From positions 1-16,601 of the forward strand of contig JAFRCB010000003.1 in assembly GCA_017404585.1 (NCBI GenBank): DNA of 16,601 nt. Reading direction: 5' to 3'. The stretch is from Lachnospiraceae bacterium (GTDB taxonomy: Bacteria; Bacillota; Clostridia; Lachnospirales; Lachnospiraceae). Below, one piece after another: positions 1 through 6,976 of this stretch (within the stretch, counting starts at the first letter, position 1; each line of letters opens with the position of its first letter). The position numbers and the translations under genes are program-made. Under the pieces are notes generated by a model. It was not told the origin of the DNA and ran no database searches. It worked only from the letters and a program-made list of their open reading frames with translations.

Positions 1-532
1 CACATCCGAGAGAGCGAAGCAGAAGGTTGTGGATCTCGCGAAGATCGTCGCTAAGTACATTGGACCGATCAGGCTTCATATCGTCAATTTCACGGACATT
101 CAGCTGTACATTTACGATCAGTGCCCGCATGAAGAGCTCACGATCATCATGCGCCGCTATATGATGAGGATCGCTGAGCATTTCGCGAAGGAGGAGGGAG
201 ACCTCGGTCTCATCACAGGCGAGAGCATCGGCCAGGTCGCAAGTCAGACCATGCAGTCGCTGCGCTGCACGGACGCCGTCTGCGAGCTTCCGGTCTACAG
301 ACCCCTGATTGGATTTGATAAGAACGATATCACCGCGATCGCGCGCGAGATCGGCACTTATGATACGTCGATTCTTCCGTACGAGGACTGCTGCACGATT
401 TTCGTAGCCAAGCATCCGGTCACGAAGCCGATCATTGAGGTCATTGAGCGCAACGAGAGAAAACTGAGCGAGAAGATCGATGATCTGGTAAAAGAAGCGA
501 TTGACACGGCGGAGGTCGTGATCGCAAAATAA
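1..532 (+). CDS. thiI: tRNA 4-thiouridine synthase ThiI, C-terminal part (5' end outside window)
   Basis: This is the end of ThiI, the enzyme that adenylates U8 of tRNA and transfers sulfur to make 4-thiouridine; in many bacteria it also supplies sulfur for the thiamin thiazole. The reading frame is open from base 2, so the GTG at 29 is internal. What is visible is the later part of the PP-loop ATPase domain: the TSERAKQKV stretch at the edge, IMRRYMMRIAE, TGESIGQVASQT, LPVYRPLIG and the YEDCCTIF-KHPVTKP segment. The cysteines of that last segment lie where the catalytic thiolation cysteine (Cys344 in E. coli) sits. There is no C-terminal rhodanese domain; the protein ends about 55 residues after the KHPVTKP motif, the short form usual in Firmicutes. 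The N-terminal ferredoxin-like and THUMP domains must lie upstream. A strong terminator follows, so thiI ends its transcription unit. Identification is firm. Confidence 0.95.
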   Translation, partial: TSERAKQKVVDLAKIVAKYIGPIRLHIVNFTDIQLYIYDQCPHEELTIIMRRYMMRIAEHFAKEEGDLGLITGESIGQVASQTMQSLRCTDAVCELPVYRPLIGFDKNDITAIAREIGTYDTSILPYEDCCTIFVAKHPVTKPIIEVIERNERKLSEKIDDLVKEAIDTAEVVIAK

Positions 533-541
533 TACATGGTC

Positions 542-589
542 GATAAGAGGATCCATCCTGATTCAATGGTCGGGGTGGATCCTTTTATC
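542..589 (+). terminator. Intrinsic terminator of thiI
   Basis: A long stem begins 9 bases after the thiI stop. GATAAGAGGATCCATCC (542-558) pairs with GGGTGGATCCTTTTATC (573-589), 17 positions with two G-T wobbles, around a 14-base loop. The right arm contains a TTTT run. Because the arm also carries A runs on the left, the structure could act in both directions. The outermost bases merge with the TTATCTCAGT repeat described next. Confidence 0.85.
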
Positions 590-683
590 TCAGTGGGGAA
601 GACCCCCGCTTCTGCAAGCGGTGGGTAAATCATTATCCTGCTTGTCTCAGTGGCGGGTCACAATCCCCAACTGAGATAAACGC
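585..683 (+). repeat. Palindromic repeat, TTATCTCAGT family (two modules)
   Basis: The first module starts in the terminator T-run with TTATCTCAGTGGGGAAG, continues through a small hairpin (CCGCTT-ctgc-AAGCGG) and ends with TAAATCATT near 634. The second module (648-683) is itself a hairpin: TGTCTCAGT on the left and ACTGAGATA on the right, so the first and last ten bases of the whole block are exact reverse complements (TTATCTCAGT at 585-594, ACTGAGATAA at 670-680). Related copies lie at 943-1003 and 6887-6928. No coding potential is apparent. It may be a REP-like or miniature mobile repeat; the family name is not known to me. Confidence 0.6.
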
Positions 684-694
684 TCCGCGAGGAT

Positions 695-770
695 GCGCAG
701 GGATTCGGTTGGGAATTATGTCAGCTAGCGCTGACCCGAATCCCGCGCCAAGTCTCGCGAGCGAGACTTG
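695..770. repeat. Nested inverted repeats
   Basis: GGGATTCGG (700-708) pairs with CCGAATCCC (736-744), with GCGC extensions outside on both arms. Inside that stem a second hairpin is formed by GTCAGC (720-725) and GCTGAC (730-735) around TAGC. It is followed directly by a perfect 10-bp stem, CAAGTCTCGC (749-758) with GCGAGACTTG (761-770). The right arm of this last hairpin, GAGCGAGACTT, recurs inside the repeat module at 943-1003, linking the two blocks. Confidence 0.6.
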
Positions 771-942
771 AATTACAGCACCCCCAGAGCGGGTAATGCT
801 CGCAATAAAGCAATAATGCCGGCTGAACCGGACCCTGCGCAGATCTGTGAGCAGTTCCCGGACTGCTAGGTTGACAGTGCGCCGGTCTAAACCCTGAGGG
901 ATCATTTTCGGATTTCAGATGAAATAAAGTGGTTTCTAGTGT

Positions 943-1003
943 ATTATCTTAGTGAGAGAAGTCCTCCGCCTTCACGGCGGAGTCGAGCGAGACTTAAATC
1001 ATT
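943..1003 (+). repeat. Palindromic repeat, TTATCTYAGT family, with hairpin
   Basis: It opens with TTATCTTAGTGAGAGAAG, continues with the perfect hairpin CTCCGCC-ttca-GGCGGAG type stem (964-983) and ends with GAGCGAGACTTAAATCATT. Both ends match the module at 585-634 (TTATCTCAGTGGGGAAG at the start, TAAATCATT at the end), while the central hairpin sequence differs but still pairs. It sits about 25 bases before the start codon of adaptor 1, so it is transcribed or abuts the promoter. Confidence 0.55.
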
Positions 1004-1025
1004 CCGGGAAAGGGACTTGGCGCAG

Positions 1026-2261
1026 ATGGAACAAAAAGGTGCATGGACTCCGGGCAAAGCGACCGCTTTGATCATTCTGGCGGTGTGCCTGTGCATTGCG
1101 GGGTTCTTTGGATACAGACATATAAGAAATGGGGCGGTCACCGATGACGGCGAGGAGGTCTACGTCACTTCCGTCGCTTATCTCACAGGTGCAAATGTAA
1201 GCGGCGCCGTAAACAGGTTCGGCGGCGTTGTGGAATCGCCGGAGACCTGGTCCGTCGACCCGAATTCGGAGTACAAGGTCGCCGCGATTCTTGTCAGCGT
1301 CGGGCAGGAAGTAAGCGAAGGTCAGGCCCTCTTCACGTATGACGTCAACGCATTTCAGGAACAGCTTGCCAAAGCCCAGATCGAGCTGGAGAGGCTGAAT
1401 GCCGAGCGGAATGCGCTCGATGATACCATTTCAGCACTGGTCAAACAGCAGAAAAAGGCGGGAAAGGATCAGCAGGCCAATTTTACGATCCAGATCAAGC
1501 AGCAGGAACTCGAGCGCAAGCAGAAAGAGTACGACATAACCGTGAAGCGCTCTGATATCGCGAAGATACAGGATAATATTAACAATGCTACAGTATACAG
1601 TAAGATCTCGGGTGTTGTGCAGTCAATCAACGAGAGCGGTTCTTCTGATACGCAGGGTGGAACTGACAACAGTTTCATCAAGATCATGAAGACGGGCGAT
1701 CTTAGGGTAAAGGGAACTGTCAACGAGCAGAACATCGGGCAGATCTATGAAGGTCTTCCGATGATCATACACAGCCGTGTGGATGAGAGCCTTGTGTGGA
1801 GCGGCACGGTTACAAAAATCGACAGGGAGAACGCCCAGGGCAATCCCTATGCGAGTATGTTCGGAAACGATGGAGGCTCCAGCTCGAATTATCCTTTCTA
1901 TGTGGAGCTTTCCGGTAGCGAAGGCCTCATGATGGGACAGCACGTGTACCTTGAGCCGGATCTGGGCCAGAATGATGAGGAAGTCCATCAGGGAATCTGG
2001 CTTGACGCTTATTATATAGATGAGACAGGAGACCCGTTCGTCTGGGCTGATGACGGCGGAAAACTTGTAAAGAAACCGGTCACGCTCGGTGAGAGGGATG
2101 ATGAACTCGGCAAGGTACAGATCCTTGAAGGTCTTACGGAATCGGATCTTATCGCATTTCCGGAGGATACGCTTCACGAGGGAATGACAACTATCGATTC
2201 AGCCTCTGTGATCGTGGAAGAGACAGAGGAAGATATGGAAAATCCGGAAGAGTTGACATGA
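1026..2261 (+). CDS. HlyD/MacA-like membrane-fusion (adaptor) protein 1 of an ABC exporter
   Basis: Predicted 411-residue adaptor of a MacAB/YknX-type ABC exporter, anchored in the membrane with its body outside. One N-terminal membrane helix (about residues 11-30) is followed by a first lipoyl half (about 84-106, KVAAILVSVGQEVSEG), a charged alpha-hairpin coiled coil (about 107-188), the second lipoyl half (about 189-203, YSKISGVVQSI) and a beta-barrel region from about 225. The C-terminus is acidic. The frame extends upstream to a GTG at 939, but that would place a repeat module in the protein; I chose ATG 1026, which precedes the basic residues and membrane helix and has GGGAAAGGG upstream. 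It is first in the operon adaptor-ATPase-adaptor-permease. The substrate is unknown. Confidence 0.85.
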   Translation: MEQKGAWTPGKATALIILAVCLCIAGFFGYRHIRNGAVTDDGEEVYVTSVAYLTGANVSGAVNRFGGVVESPETWSVDPNSEYKVAAILVSVGQEVSEGQALFTYDVNAFQEQLAKAQIELERLNAERNALDDTISALVKQQKKAGKDQQANFTIQIKQQELERKQKEYDITVKRSDIAKIQDNINNATVYSKISGVVQSINESGSSDTQGGTDNSFIKIMKTGDLRVKGTVNEQNIGQIYEGLPMIIHSRVDESLVWSGTVTKIDRENAQGNPYASMFGNDGGSSSNYPFYVELSGSEGLMMGQHVYLEPDLGQNDEEVHQGIWLDAYYIDETGDPFVWADDGGKLVKKPVTLGERDDELGKVQILEGLTESDLIAFPEDTLHEGMTTIDSASVIVEETEEDMENPEELT

Positions 2262-2339
2262 CTTTTTGCCGCCGCAGCAGTCCAAAAGAGTTGCTGCCGG
2301 TATCAGAACGACAGCGAAGGAGTGGCGAAGGACATATTT

Positions 2340-3218
2340 ATGGCCAATGTTATCGAGTGCAGAGGTGTATATAAAAACTATCTGTCCGGCAAGATGGAGG
2401 TACCCGTCCTCAGGGATGTAAATTTCCGGATGGCTGAGGGAGAATACACAGCCGTCATGGGACCGTCAGGTTCGGGCAAGTCGACGCTGATGAATATCAT
2501 CGGCTGTCTTGACGTGCCCACAAAGGGCAAAGTCCTCATCGCAGGGCAGGATATAGCCGGTCTCAGTGACAATGAGATGAGCGATCTTCGTCTCTATAAG
2601 ATCGGGTTCGTGTTCCAGACATTCCAACTTCTCTCCCGTCAGTCCGCCCTCTCCAATGTCGAGCTGCCGCTCTCATATGCCCATGTTCCGAGAAAAAAGA
2701 GACGTGAGATGGCAATCGAAGCCCTGAAAAAAGTCGGACTTGAAGATCGTGTAAATTTTATGCCGTCCCAGCTGTCCGGCGGTCAGAAGCAGAGAGTGGC
2801 CATAGCAAGGGCTATTGTGAACAATCCGAAAATTCTGCTCGCTGACGAGCCGACCGGGGCACTTGATTCCGCGTCGGGCAAGCAGGTCATGGAAATATTC
2901 CGCCAGCTGAACAGGGAGGGTGTGTCAATCCTCATGATCACCCATGACCGCGAGATTGCCTCTCATGCGGACCGCATAGTAGAGATCCGCGATGGAGTGC
3001 TGAGAGAGGACCGGGGTACAGAGACTTTCGATGCTGCCTTGAGAGAGGAACGAAGTACAGAGACTTTCGATGAGGCACTGAGAGAGGACCAAAGTACAGA
3101 GAACCTCGAATGGGTGCCGGATGAGGAATACAATGCTGCGGCTCACGGCGCGGCACTGAGTGAGGAAGATATTGAGTATGAGAACTGTGAGGACGCAGGC
3201 GGAGGTGACGCAGTATGA
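2340..3218 (+). CDS. ABC transporter ATP-binding protein, MacB/LolD/YknY type
   Basis: A 292-residue cytoplasmic ATPase that powers the exporter. Clear motifs: Walker A GPSGSGKST (41-49), Q-loop Q93, signature LSGGQ (145-149), Walker B ILLADE (165-170), D-loop ALD and H-loop His202. The LolD/MacB subfamily is shown by the YKNYLSGKMEVPVLRDV start and the VFQTFQLLSRQSALSNVELPL type region. The ATG at 2340 is preferred because GAAGGA lies 7 bases upstream; an upstream in-frame GTG at 2322 sits one base behind a purine run and is unlikely. Most family members end near residue 225; this one carries a C-terminal tail of about 70 residues with three 13-residue repeats and an acidic end. Its stop overlaps the next start by ATGA, so the two are probably translationally coupled. 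Confidence 0.93.
   Translation: MANVIECRGVYKNYLSGKMEVPVLRDVNFRMAEGEYTAVMGPSGSGKSTLMNIIGCLDVPTKGKVLIAGQDIAGLSDNEMSDLRLYKIGFVFQTFQLLSRQSALSNVELPLSYAHVPRKKRREMAIEALKKVGLEDRVNFMPSQLSGGQKQRVAIARAIVNNPKILLADEPTGALDSASGKQVMEIFRQLNREGVSILMITHDREIASHADRIVEIRDGVLREDRGTETFDAALREERSTETFDEALREDQSTENLEWVPDEEYNAAAHGAALSEEDIEYENCEDAGGGDAV
2997..3113 (+). repeat. Three 39-bp in-frame tandem repeats in the ATPase tail
   Basis: Three consecutive 39-base units (2997-3035, 3036-3074, 3075-3113) encode VLREDRGTETFDA, ALREERSTETFDE and ALREDQSTENLEW. The unit begins as the natural end of the ATPase domain (DGVLREDR), suggesting the domain end was duplicated. The length is a multiple of three, so copy-number change would keep the frame. 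Confidence 0.85.
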
Positions 3219-5434
3219 AGAGAAAACGCATACTGGTGCCTATCCTAGCCGCATGTGTGATATTGCTTGCAATCATCGGGATTGCGTACGCGGTAAAGAA
3301 ATCCCAGGAGAAGACCGTGATGGTCATTCCGGCAAGTTCTCTCAACTACGGAGGAGGCTTTTTCGATGCTTCTGTAACGATGGACGGGACTATCACGGCG
3401 GACGTCTCTCAGGACATTTATATTTCGAGCACACAGACGGTAGATGAAGTCTTTGTGACGGCAGGCCAGAGAGTGTATGTCGGGGACAAGCTGCTCACTT
3501 ACGACACGGTGAAGACAGGCATGAACCTCGAAAAAGAGAAAATCAACAGGGAGCAGGTCGAGCTCAGAATTGATGTCGCCCGGCGCAACCTTGTCACCCT
3601 GAAAAGACTGAAGCCGGTAAGCAGTGAGATCGCGCCGACGGAGGAGCCTTCCGAGCCCGAAGATTCAGGGGAAGAGGAAGAAGGAGATTACTGGGAAGAG
3701 GAACTCCCGGATGAGGAGATTCCGGAAGAGGAAATTCCTGATGAGGGTGAGATCTCTCCGACGGGAAAGCCGAAAGCTACCCCCACTCCTTCATACGGAA
3801 AGGCTGCCGTGAATGAGGTACTGGACGGGTCAGCCAAAGCTTTTAACTCGTCGGAGCCAAGCGTCGGCACCCGTGAGAATCCCTACAGATTCCTGTGTAC
3901 AGACGGGACTGAGATTACCGCTGCATTTATTGAGATGATGCGACAGATGGCCAAAGAAGAAGGCCGTGATGTTTATTTTTCCCTTGAGATATATGATGGG
4001 GACAGCGCTGATGGCAGGCTCCTTGCGGCCTGGATCATGAACGCAGCCTATCTCGACCGGGTCCCGGAGGACTGGGACCGCTATCTGTATCTGTATCCGC
4101 TCGTGACGGACCCGGATAGGGAACCGACAAAAGCCCCGGAAAGCGACCTGCCCTATGTTACGGCAGCTCCGACTCCGATTCCTACAGCGACGCCAAAGCC
4201 GGGCGAGGGAGACGAGGAGGAGGATGCTCCGTCTGATGCAGGGAAAGATTCTGTGACTCCGACTCCGACCGTGACAAATCAGCCTGAGCCGACTGTGGCA
4301 GATGCGCCTTCCGACGTAGATGATGCGGGCAGTGATGACCGACAGTCTGATGCGCCGCGTGTGACATCTCCGCCCGAGGATGGAGAGACCGGTGCGGGGG
4401 CGACAGCTGAGGCCGAGGGCAGAGGAACAGGTGCAGGGACAGCCCCGAGAGAGGGCAGAGGAACAGGCACAGGAACAGCCCCTGGCGAGGGCAGAGGAAC
4501 AGGCGCGGGAACAGTCTCATTTGACGGTAGAGGATCCGACGGCGGATATATGCCTGCGCTGAGACGTGAGGCTGTGATCGTTGCGGTCTCAGACCGAGGC
4601 TATATGTATCTCGCAAATGAAGAAAAGACGGAATCCGAAAGTGCCATCGCCGGCGCGCTCGGTCTCATAGAGAGCAGCGCGAAAATGACGAAGGAGGAGA
4701 TCGTGGAACGCAGGAAGGAGGAGGAGGCCAACCTGGCTTCCCTCAGATTGGACCTTCGCGAGTGTCTCCTTGCCATCAAAGCGGCGGAGAAGGCTGTAAA
4801 TGAAGGCACGGTCCTCTCGAGGATGAATGGAGTCGTCAGGACGGTTGGGGATAAAGATCATATCAGTAATGATGGCTCACCGTTCCTCTCCGTCACCTCG
4901 GAGGAGGGTCTCTATATAAAGACATACATCAGTGAGAAAATGTACGGAAAAGTGAAAGTGGGCGATTCGGTCGACATCATGGCATGGGAGTCAGGTGCGA
5001 GCTATAAGGGACTTGTGCGGGACATCTCCGCATATCCGATTGTCTCACAAAATAGTGACCCGCTGGCGTCTCAGTATCCGATGACGGTGTCATTTGCAGC
5101 CGGAAGCGGGGAGGTAAAGAACGGTGAGTGGGTGATGATTACCTATAACCCGTCCGGAGACAGCAGTGAGGAATCCATGGCGGACGGCATGGGTATGCTG
5201 TATCTGTACAACGCGTTCGTCCGCGAGGAGGACGGAAAGATGTACGTCATGAAAAGAGGCGGGGATGGATTGCTCGTGAAGCAATATATCGAGGTCGGGA
5301 AGATCTCCGGAGAAGGGTATGAGATCCTGTCCGGCGTGACGACGGATGATTACCTGGCATTCCCCTACGGCAAGGAAGTGAAAGAGGGGGCGAAGACCCG
5401 CGAGGGTACGATAGATGAGCTCTATGCGAGCTGA
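3215..5434 (+). CDS. HlyD/MacA-like adaptor protein 2 with a large insertion in its coiled-coil hairpin
   Basis: A 739-residue second adaptor, much longer than the usual 350-450. After an N-terminal membrane helix (about residues 6-27) comes a first lipoyl half (about 70-96, QTVDEVFVTAGQRVYVGDKLL) and the first coil helix (about 100-133). The partner helix appears only at about 488-530, followed by the second lipoyl half (TVLSRMNGVVRTVGD) and the beta-barrel region. The roughly 350 residues between hold an acidic run (about 137-180), TPTP-type linkers, a probably folded segment (about 195-300, with NPYRFLCTDG, AFIEMMRQMAKE and RYLYLYPLV), another Pro/Thr/Asp linker and three 12-residue Gly/Thr repeats (401-436). 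Start overlaps the ATPase stop by four bases. Adaptor identity is firm; the role of the insert is unknown. Confidence 0.87.
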   Translation: MKRKRILVPILAACVILLAIIGIAYAVKKSQEKTVMVIPASSLNYGGGFFDASVTMDGTITADVSQDIYISSTQTVDEVFVTAGQRVYVGDKLLTYDTVKTGMNLEKEKINREQVELRIDVARRNLVTLKRLKPVSSEIAPTEEPSEPEDSGEEEEGDYWEEELPDEEIPEEEIPDEGEISPTGKPKATPTPSYGKAAVNEVLDGSAKAFNSSEPSVGTRENPYRFLCTDGTEITAAFIEMMRQMAKEEGRDVYFSLEIYDGDSADGRLLAAWIMNAAYLDRVPEDWDRYLYLYPLVTDPDREPTKAPESDLPYVTAAPTPIPTATPKPGEGDEEEDAPSDAGKDSVTPTPTVTNQPEPTVADAPSDVDDAGSDDRQSDAPRVTSPPEDGETGAGATAEAEGRGTGAGTAPREGRGTGTGTAPGEGRGTGAGTVSFDGRGSDGGYMPALRREAVIVAVSDRGYMYLANEEKTESESAIAGALGLIESSAKMTKEEIVERRKEEEANLASLRLDLRECLLAIKAAEKAVNEGTVLSRMNGVVRTVGDKDHISNDGSPFLSVTSEEGLYIKTYISEKMYGKVKVGDSVDIMAWESGASYKGLVRDISAYPIVSQNSDPLASQYPMTVSFAAGSGEVKNGEWVMITYNPSGDSSEESMADGMGMLYLYNAFVREEDGKMYVMKRGGDGLLVKQYIEVGKISGEGYEILSGVTTDDYLAFPYGKEVKEGAKTREGTIDELYAS
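4415..4534 (+). repeat. 36-bp in-frame tandem repeats in adaptor 2
   Basis: Three 36-base units (4415-4450, 4451-4486, 4487-4522) plus a partial fourth encode EGRGTGAGTAPR, EGRGTGTGTAPG, EGRGTGAGTVSF and DGRG. The run is Gly/Thr-rich and lies at the end of the low-complexity part of the insertion, so it reads as a flexible linker. Confidence 0.85.
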
Positions 5435-5438
5435 ACGC

Positions 5439-5579
5439 AGGTATGATGCATGGGCAATCGCGCATGTCCGGTATGTGATGATGTATGGGCAGATCGCGCA
5501 GACTCGGTATGTGATGCTGCATGGACAGATCGCGCAAACTCGGTATGTGATGCTGCATGGACAGAGCACACATGCCCGG
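5439..5579 (+). repeat. 36-bp tandem repeat between adaptor 2 and permease genes
   Basis: Three well conserved 36-base units (5469-5504, 5505-5540, 5541-5576), each starting CGGTATGTGATG, follow a shorter degenerate unit (about 5439-5468) and end with CGG. Units two and three differ by only a few bases; the fourth diverges at its end (AGAGCACACATGCC). There are no unique spacers, so it is not a CRISPR array. It fills most of the 194-base gap between the adaptor 2 stop and the permease start. The frame is open across it in several frames because the unit is a multiple of three, but no ribosome site or known protein supports coding. Confidence 0.85.
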
Positions 5580-5628
5580 AACACGACAATCGGGCGTTAT
5601 TACTTTATACCGGATACGGAGGACGGAC

Positions 5629-6876
5629 ATGTTAGAAAATCTTATATATGCTGTGCAGGGTATCTGGTCACACAAACTGAGGTCGTTTCTCACCATGCTC
5701 GGCGTGATCATAGGTATCGCGTCGATTATCGCCATTGTGTCCACAATCAAGGGGACAAACGACCAGATCATGCAGAACCTGATCGGTGCGGGCAATAATG
5801 CGGTGACTATTTCACTCATGCAGGGCGATTCCGAGTATTATATGGACAGCGGTCTGCCGTCCGGCGTAGCTGTTGTGTCGGATGAGCAGAAGGAAGCGAT
5901 CCGCAGTCTGCCTGATGCCGCCGACGCGTCTTTCTATGTGAAGCGAAGCTATATGGACGGTGTCGAGAGCGGTGAGAATACACTTAATATGGGAAGTATT
6001 TACGGAGTAGACATGCATTATCTTTCGACATGCGGCTATATTGTAAGCGCGGGCAGACCGTTCGTGGAGAAGGATTATACGGAATTCCGCAAAGTTATTC
6101 TCATTGATGATAAGATTGCGAAGAGCCTTTTCGACAGCAGGGATCCGCTGGGTCTCACTGTGACCGTTCACGCGGAGCCGTTCATTGTGGTCGGTGTCAT
6201 TCGTAAGGCTGACAATTTTCAGCCGGTCATTAATTCTTTCTCGGATTACATGACTTATCACCAGGAAGAGTACGGGACAATGCTGATTCCTTCGGCGGCA
6301 TGGCCGATTATATTTGCATACGACGAACCTGAGAACTGTGTAGTTCGGGCGAAGACCACTGAGGGAATGAGCACGGTGGGAAAAGACGCGGAGAAGATTA
6401 TGAACCAGTCGATCGTATCCGCCTCGGATGTAAAATATAAGGCGGAGGATCTCCTGGAAAAAGCAAGAAATAAGCAGGAGCTTTCGGCCAGCACCAACAA
6501 TCTTCTGATCTGGGTCGCCAGCATAGCCCTCCTTGTCGGAGGTATCGGAGTCATGAACATTATGCTGGTATCGGTCACCGAGAGGACGGCCGAGATCGGA
6601 CTGAAGAAGGCTCTCGGGGCCAGAAAGAGAGTGATTCTTCTGCAGTTCCTGACTGAGTCCGCAATGCTCACGAGTATAGGAGGAATCCTGGGAGTTGCTG
6701 CCGGGATTATTCTGGCTTACGTTGTCTCGCGGATGACAGGGACTCCGGTCGCCATATCTGTACCGGCAATCATCCTCGGCGTCGGATTCTCGATGCTGAT
6801 CGGCATCATATTTGGGCTGCTGCCGTCGATAAAGGCAGCCAACCTTAATCCGATCGAAGCCCTGAGAAGAGAGTAG
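5629..6876 (+). CDS. ABC transporter permease, MacB/FtsX family
   Basis: A 415-residue permease of the MacB type, the membrane partner of the ATPase at 2340-3218. It begins with the typical NLIYAVQGIWSHKLRSFLTMLGVIIGI segment in which the first membrane helix lies at about residues 19-41. A large extracytoplasmic MacB periplasmic-core-like domain follows (about 45-290), and the FtsX domain with three helices closes the protein (from about LLIWVASIALLVGGIGVMN to FGLLPSIKAANLNPIEAL). The conserved TERTAEIGLKKALGA loop, which contacts the ATPase, is intact. ATG 5629 was chosen because GGAGGA lies 5 bases before it; an upstream ATG at 5557 is inside the 36-bp repeat and adds unrelated residues. 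It is the last gene of the operon. Topology fits the B. subtilis YknZ class. The substrate cannot be deduced. Confidence 0.93.
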   Translation: MLENLIYAVQGIWSHKLRSFLTMLGVIIGIASIIAIVSTIKGTNDQIMQNLIGAGNNAVTISLMQGDSEYYMDSGLPSGVAVVSDEQKEAIRSLPDAADASFYVKRSYMDGVESGENTLNMGSIYGVDMHYLSTCGYIVSAGRPFVEKDYTEFRKVILIDDKIAKSLFDSRDPLGLTVTVHAEPFIVVGVIRKADNFQPVINSFSDYMTYHQEEYGTMLIPSAAWPIIFAYDEPENCVVRAKTTEGMSTVGKDAEKIMNQSIVSASDVKYKAEDLLEKARNKQELSASTNNLLIWVASIALLVGGIGVMNIMLVSVTERTAEIGLKKALGARKRVILLQFLTESAMLTSIGGILGVAAGIILAYVVSRMTGTPVAISVPAIILGVGFSMLIGIIFGLLPSIKAANLNPIEALRRE

Positions 6877-6886
6877 GGCACAGAGA

Positions 6887-6928
6887 GCGGAGCGCTTAGT
6901 TCAGTGAGATGTTCTTCTACTGAGATAA
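6887..6928 (-). repeat. Palindromic repeat, TTATCTCAGT family, next to a terminator
   Basis: Read on the minus strand it starts TTATCTCAGTAGAAGAAC, forms a hairpin through CTCAGT / CACTGA and ends CTAAGCGCTCCGC. The block at 585-700 has the same order on the plus strand, ending ACTGAGATAAACGCTCCGC. As with the thiI copy, the module begins inside the T-run of an intrinsic terminator. Confidence 0.5.
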
Positions 6929-6956
6929 AAAGGGCTGTCGCAATGCGGCAGCCCTT
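6927..6956 (-). terminator. Intrinsic terminator of the HPr-like gene
   Basis: On the minus strand an 11-bp stem (AAGGGCTGCCG pairing with CGACAGCCCTT, one wobble) with a 5-base loop is followed by TTTTTATC. It lies about 20 bases after the stop of the minus-strand gene. It faces the convergent exporter operon, for which the same stem lacks a good T-run on the plus strand. Confidence 0.85.
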
Positions 6957-6976
6957 CAGGTTTACATATGCTGTTT

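Larger units (their letters stand above)
590..1025. other. Gene-free interval filled with inverted repeats
   Basis: No convincing gene is present between the thiI terminator and the exporter operon. The interval is built of palindromes: the TTATCTCAGT modules, a nested hairpin block at 695-770, small inverted repeats such as GAGC-GCTC near 792-807 and GCAGT-ACTGC near 851-866, and another TTATCTTAGT module at 943-1003. A TTGACA lies at 871-876, but no -10 box follows at the right distance, so I could not place the promoter of the exporter operon with confidence. The open frames here in either strand have no recognisable protein and no ribosome site. Confidence 0.6.

Noticed and set aside
871..876. 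TTGACA as the -35 box of the exporter operon promoter
   Set aside because: No acceptable -10 hexamer lies 16-18 bases downstream.
633..905. Minus-strand open frame of about 90 residues
   Set aside because: It runs across the palindromes of the gene-free interval, has no ribosome site and resembles no protein I know.
939..1025. Upstream GTG start that would lengthen adaptor 1 by 29 residues
   Set aside because: The added sequence is the translation of a palindromic repeat module, lacks a ribosome site, and precedes the natural basic residues and membrane helix.
5247..5819. Minus-strand open frame with repeated HHIPSLRDL-like peptides
   Set aside because: It is the antisense of the 36-bp repeat and of the ends of two well supported genes; the repeat length of a multiple of three keeps all frames open.
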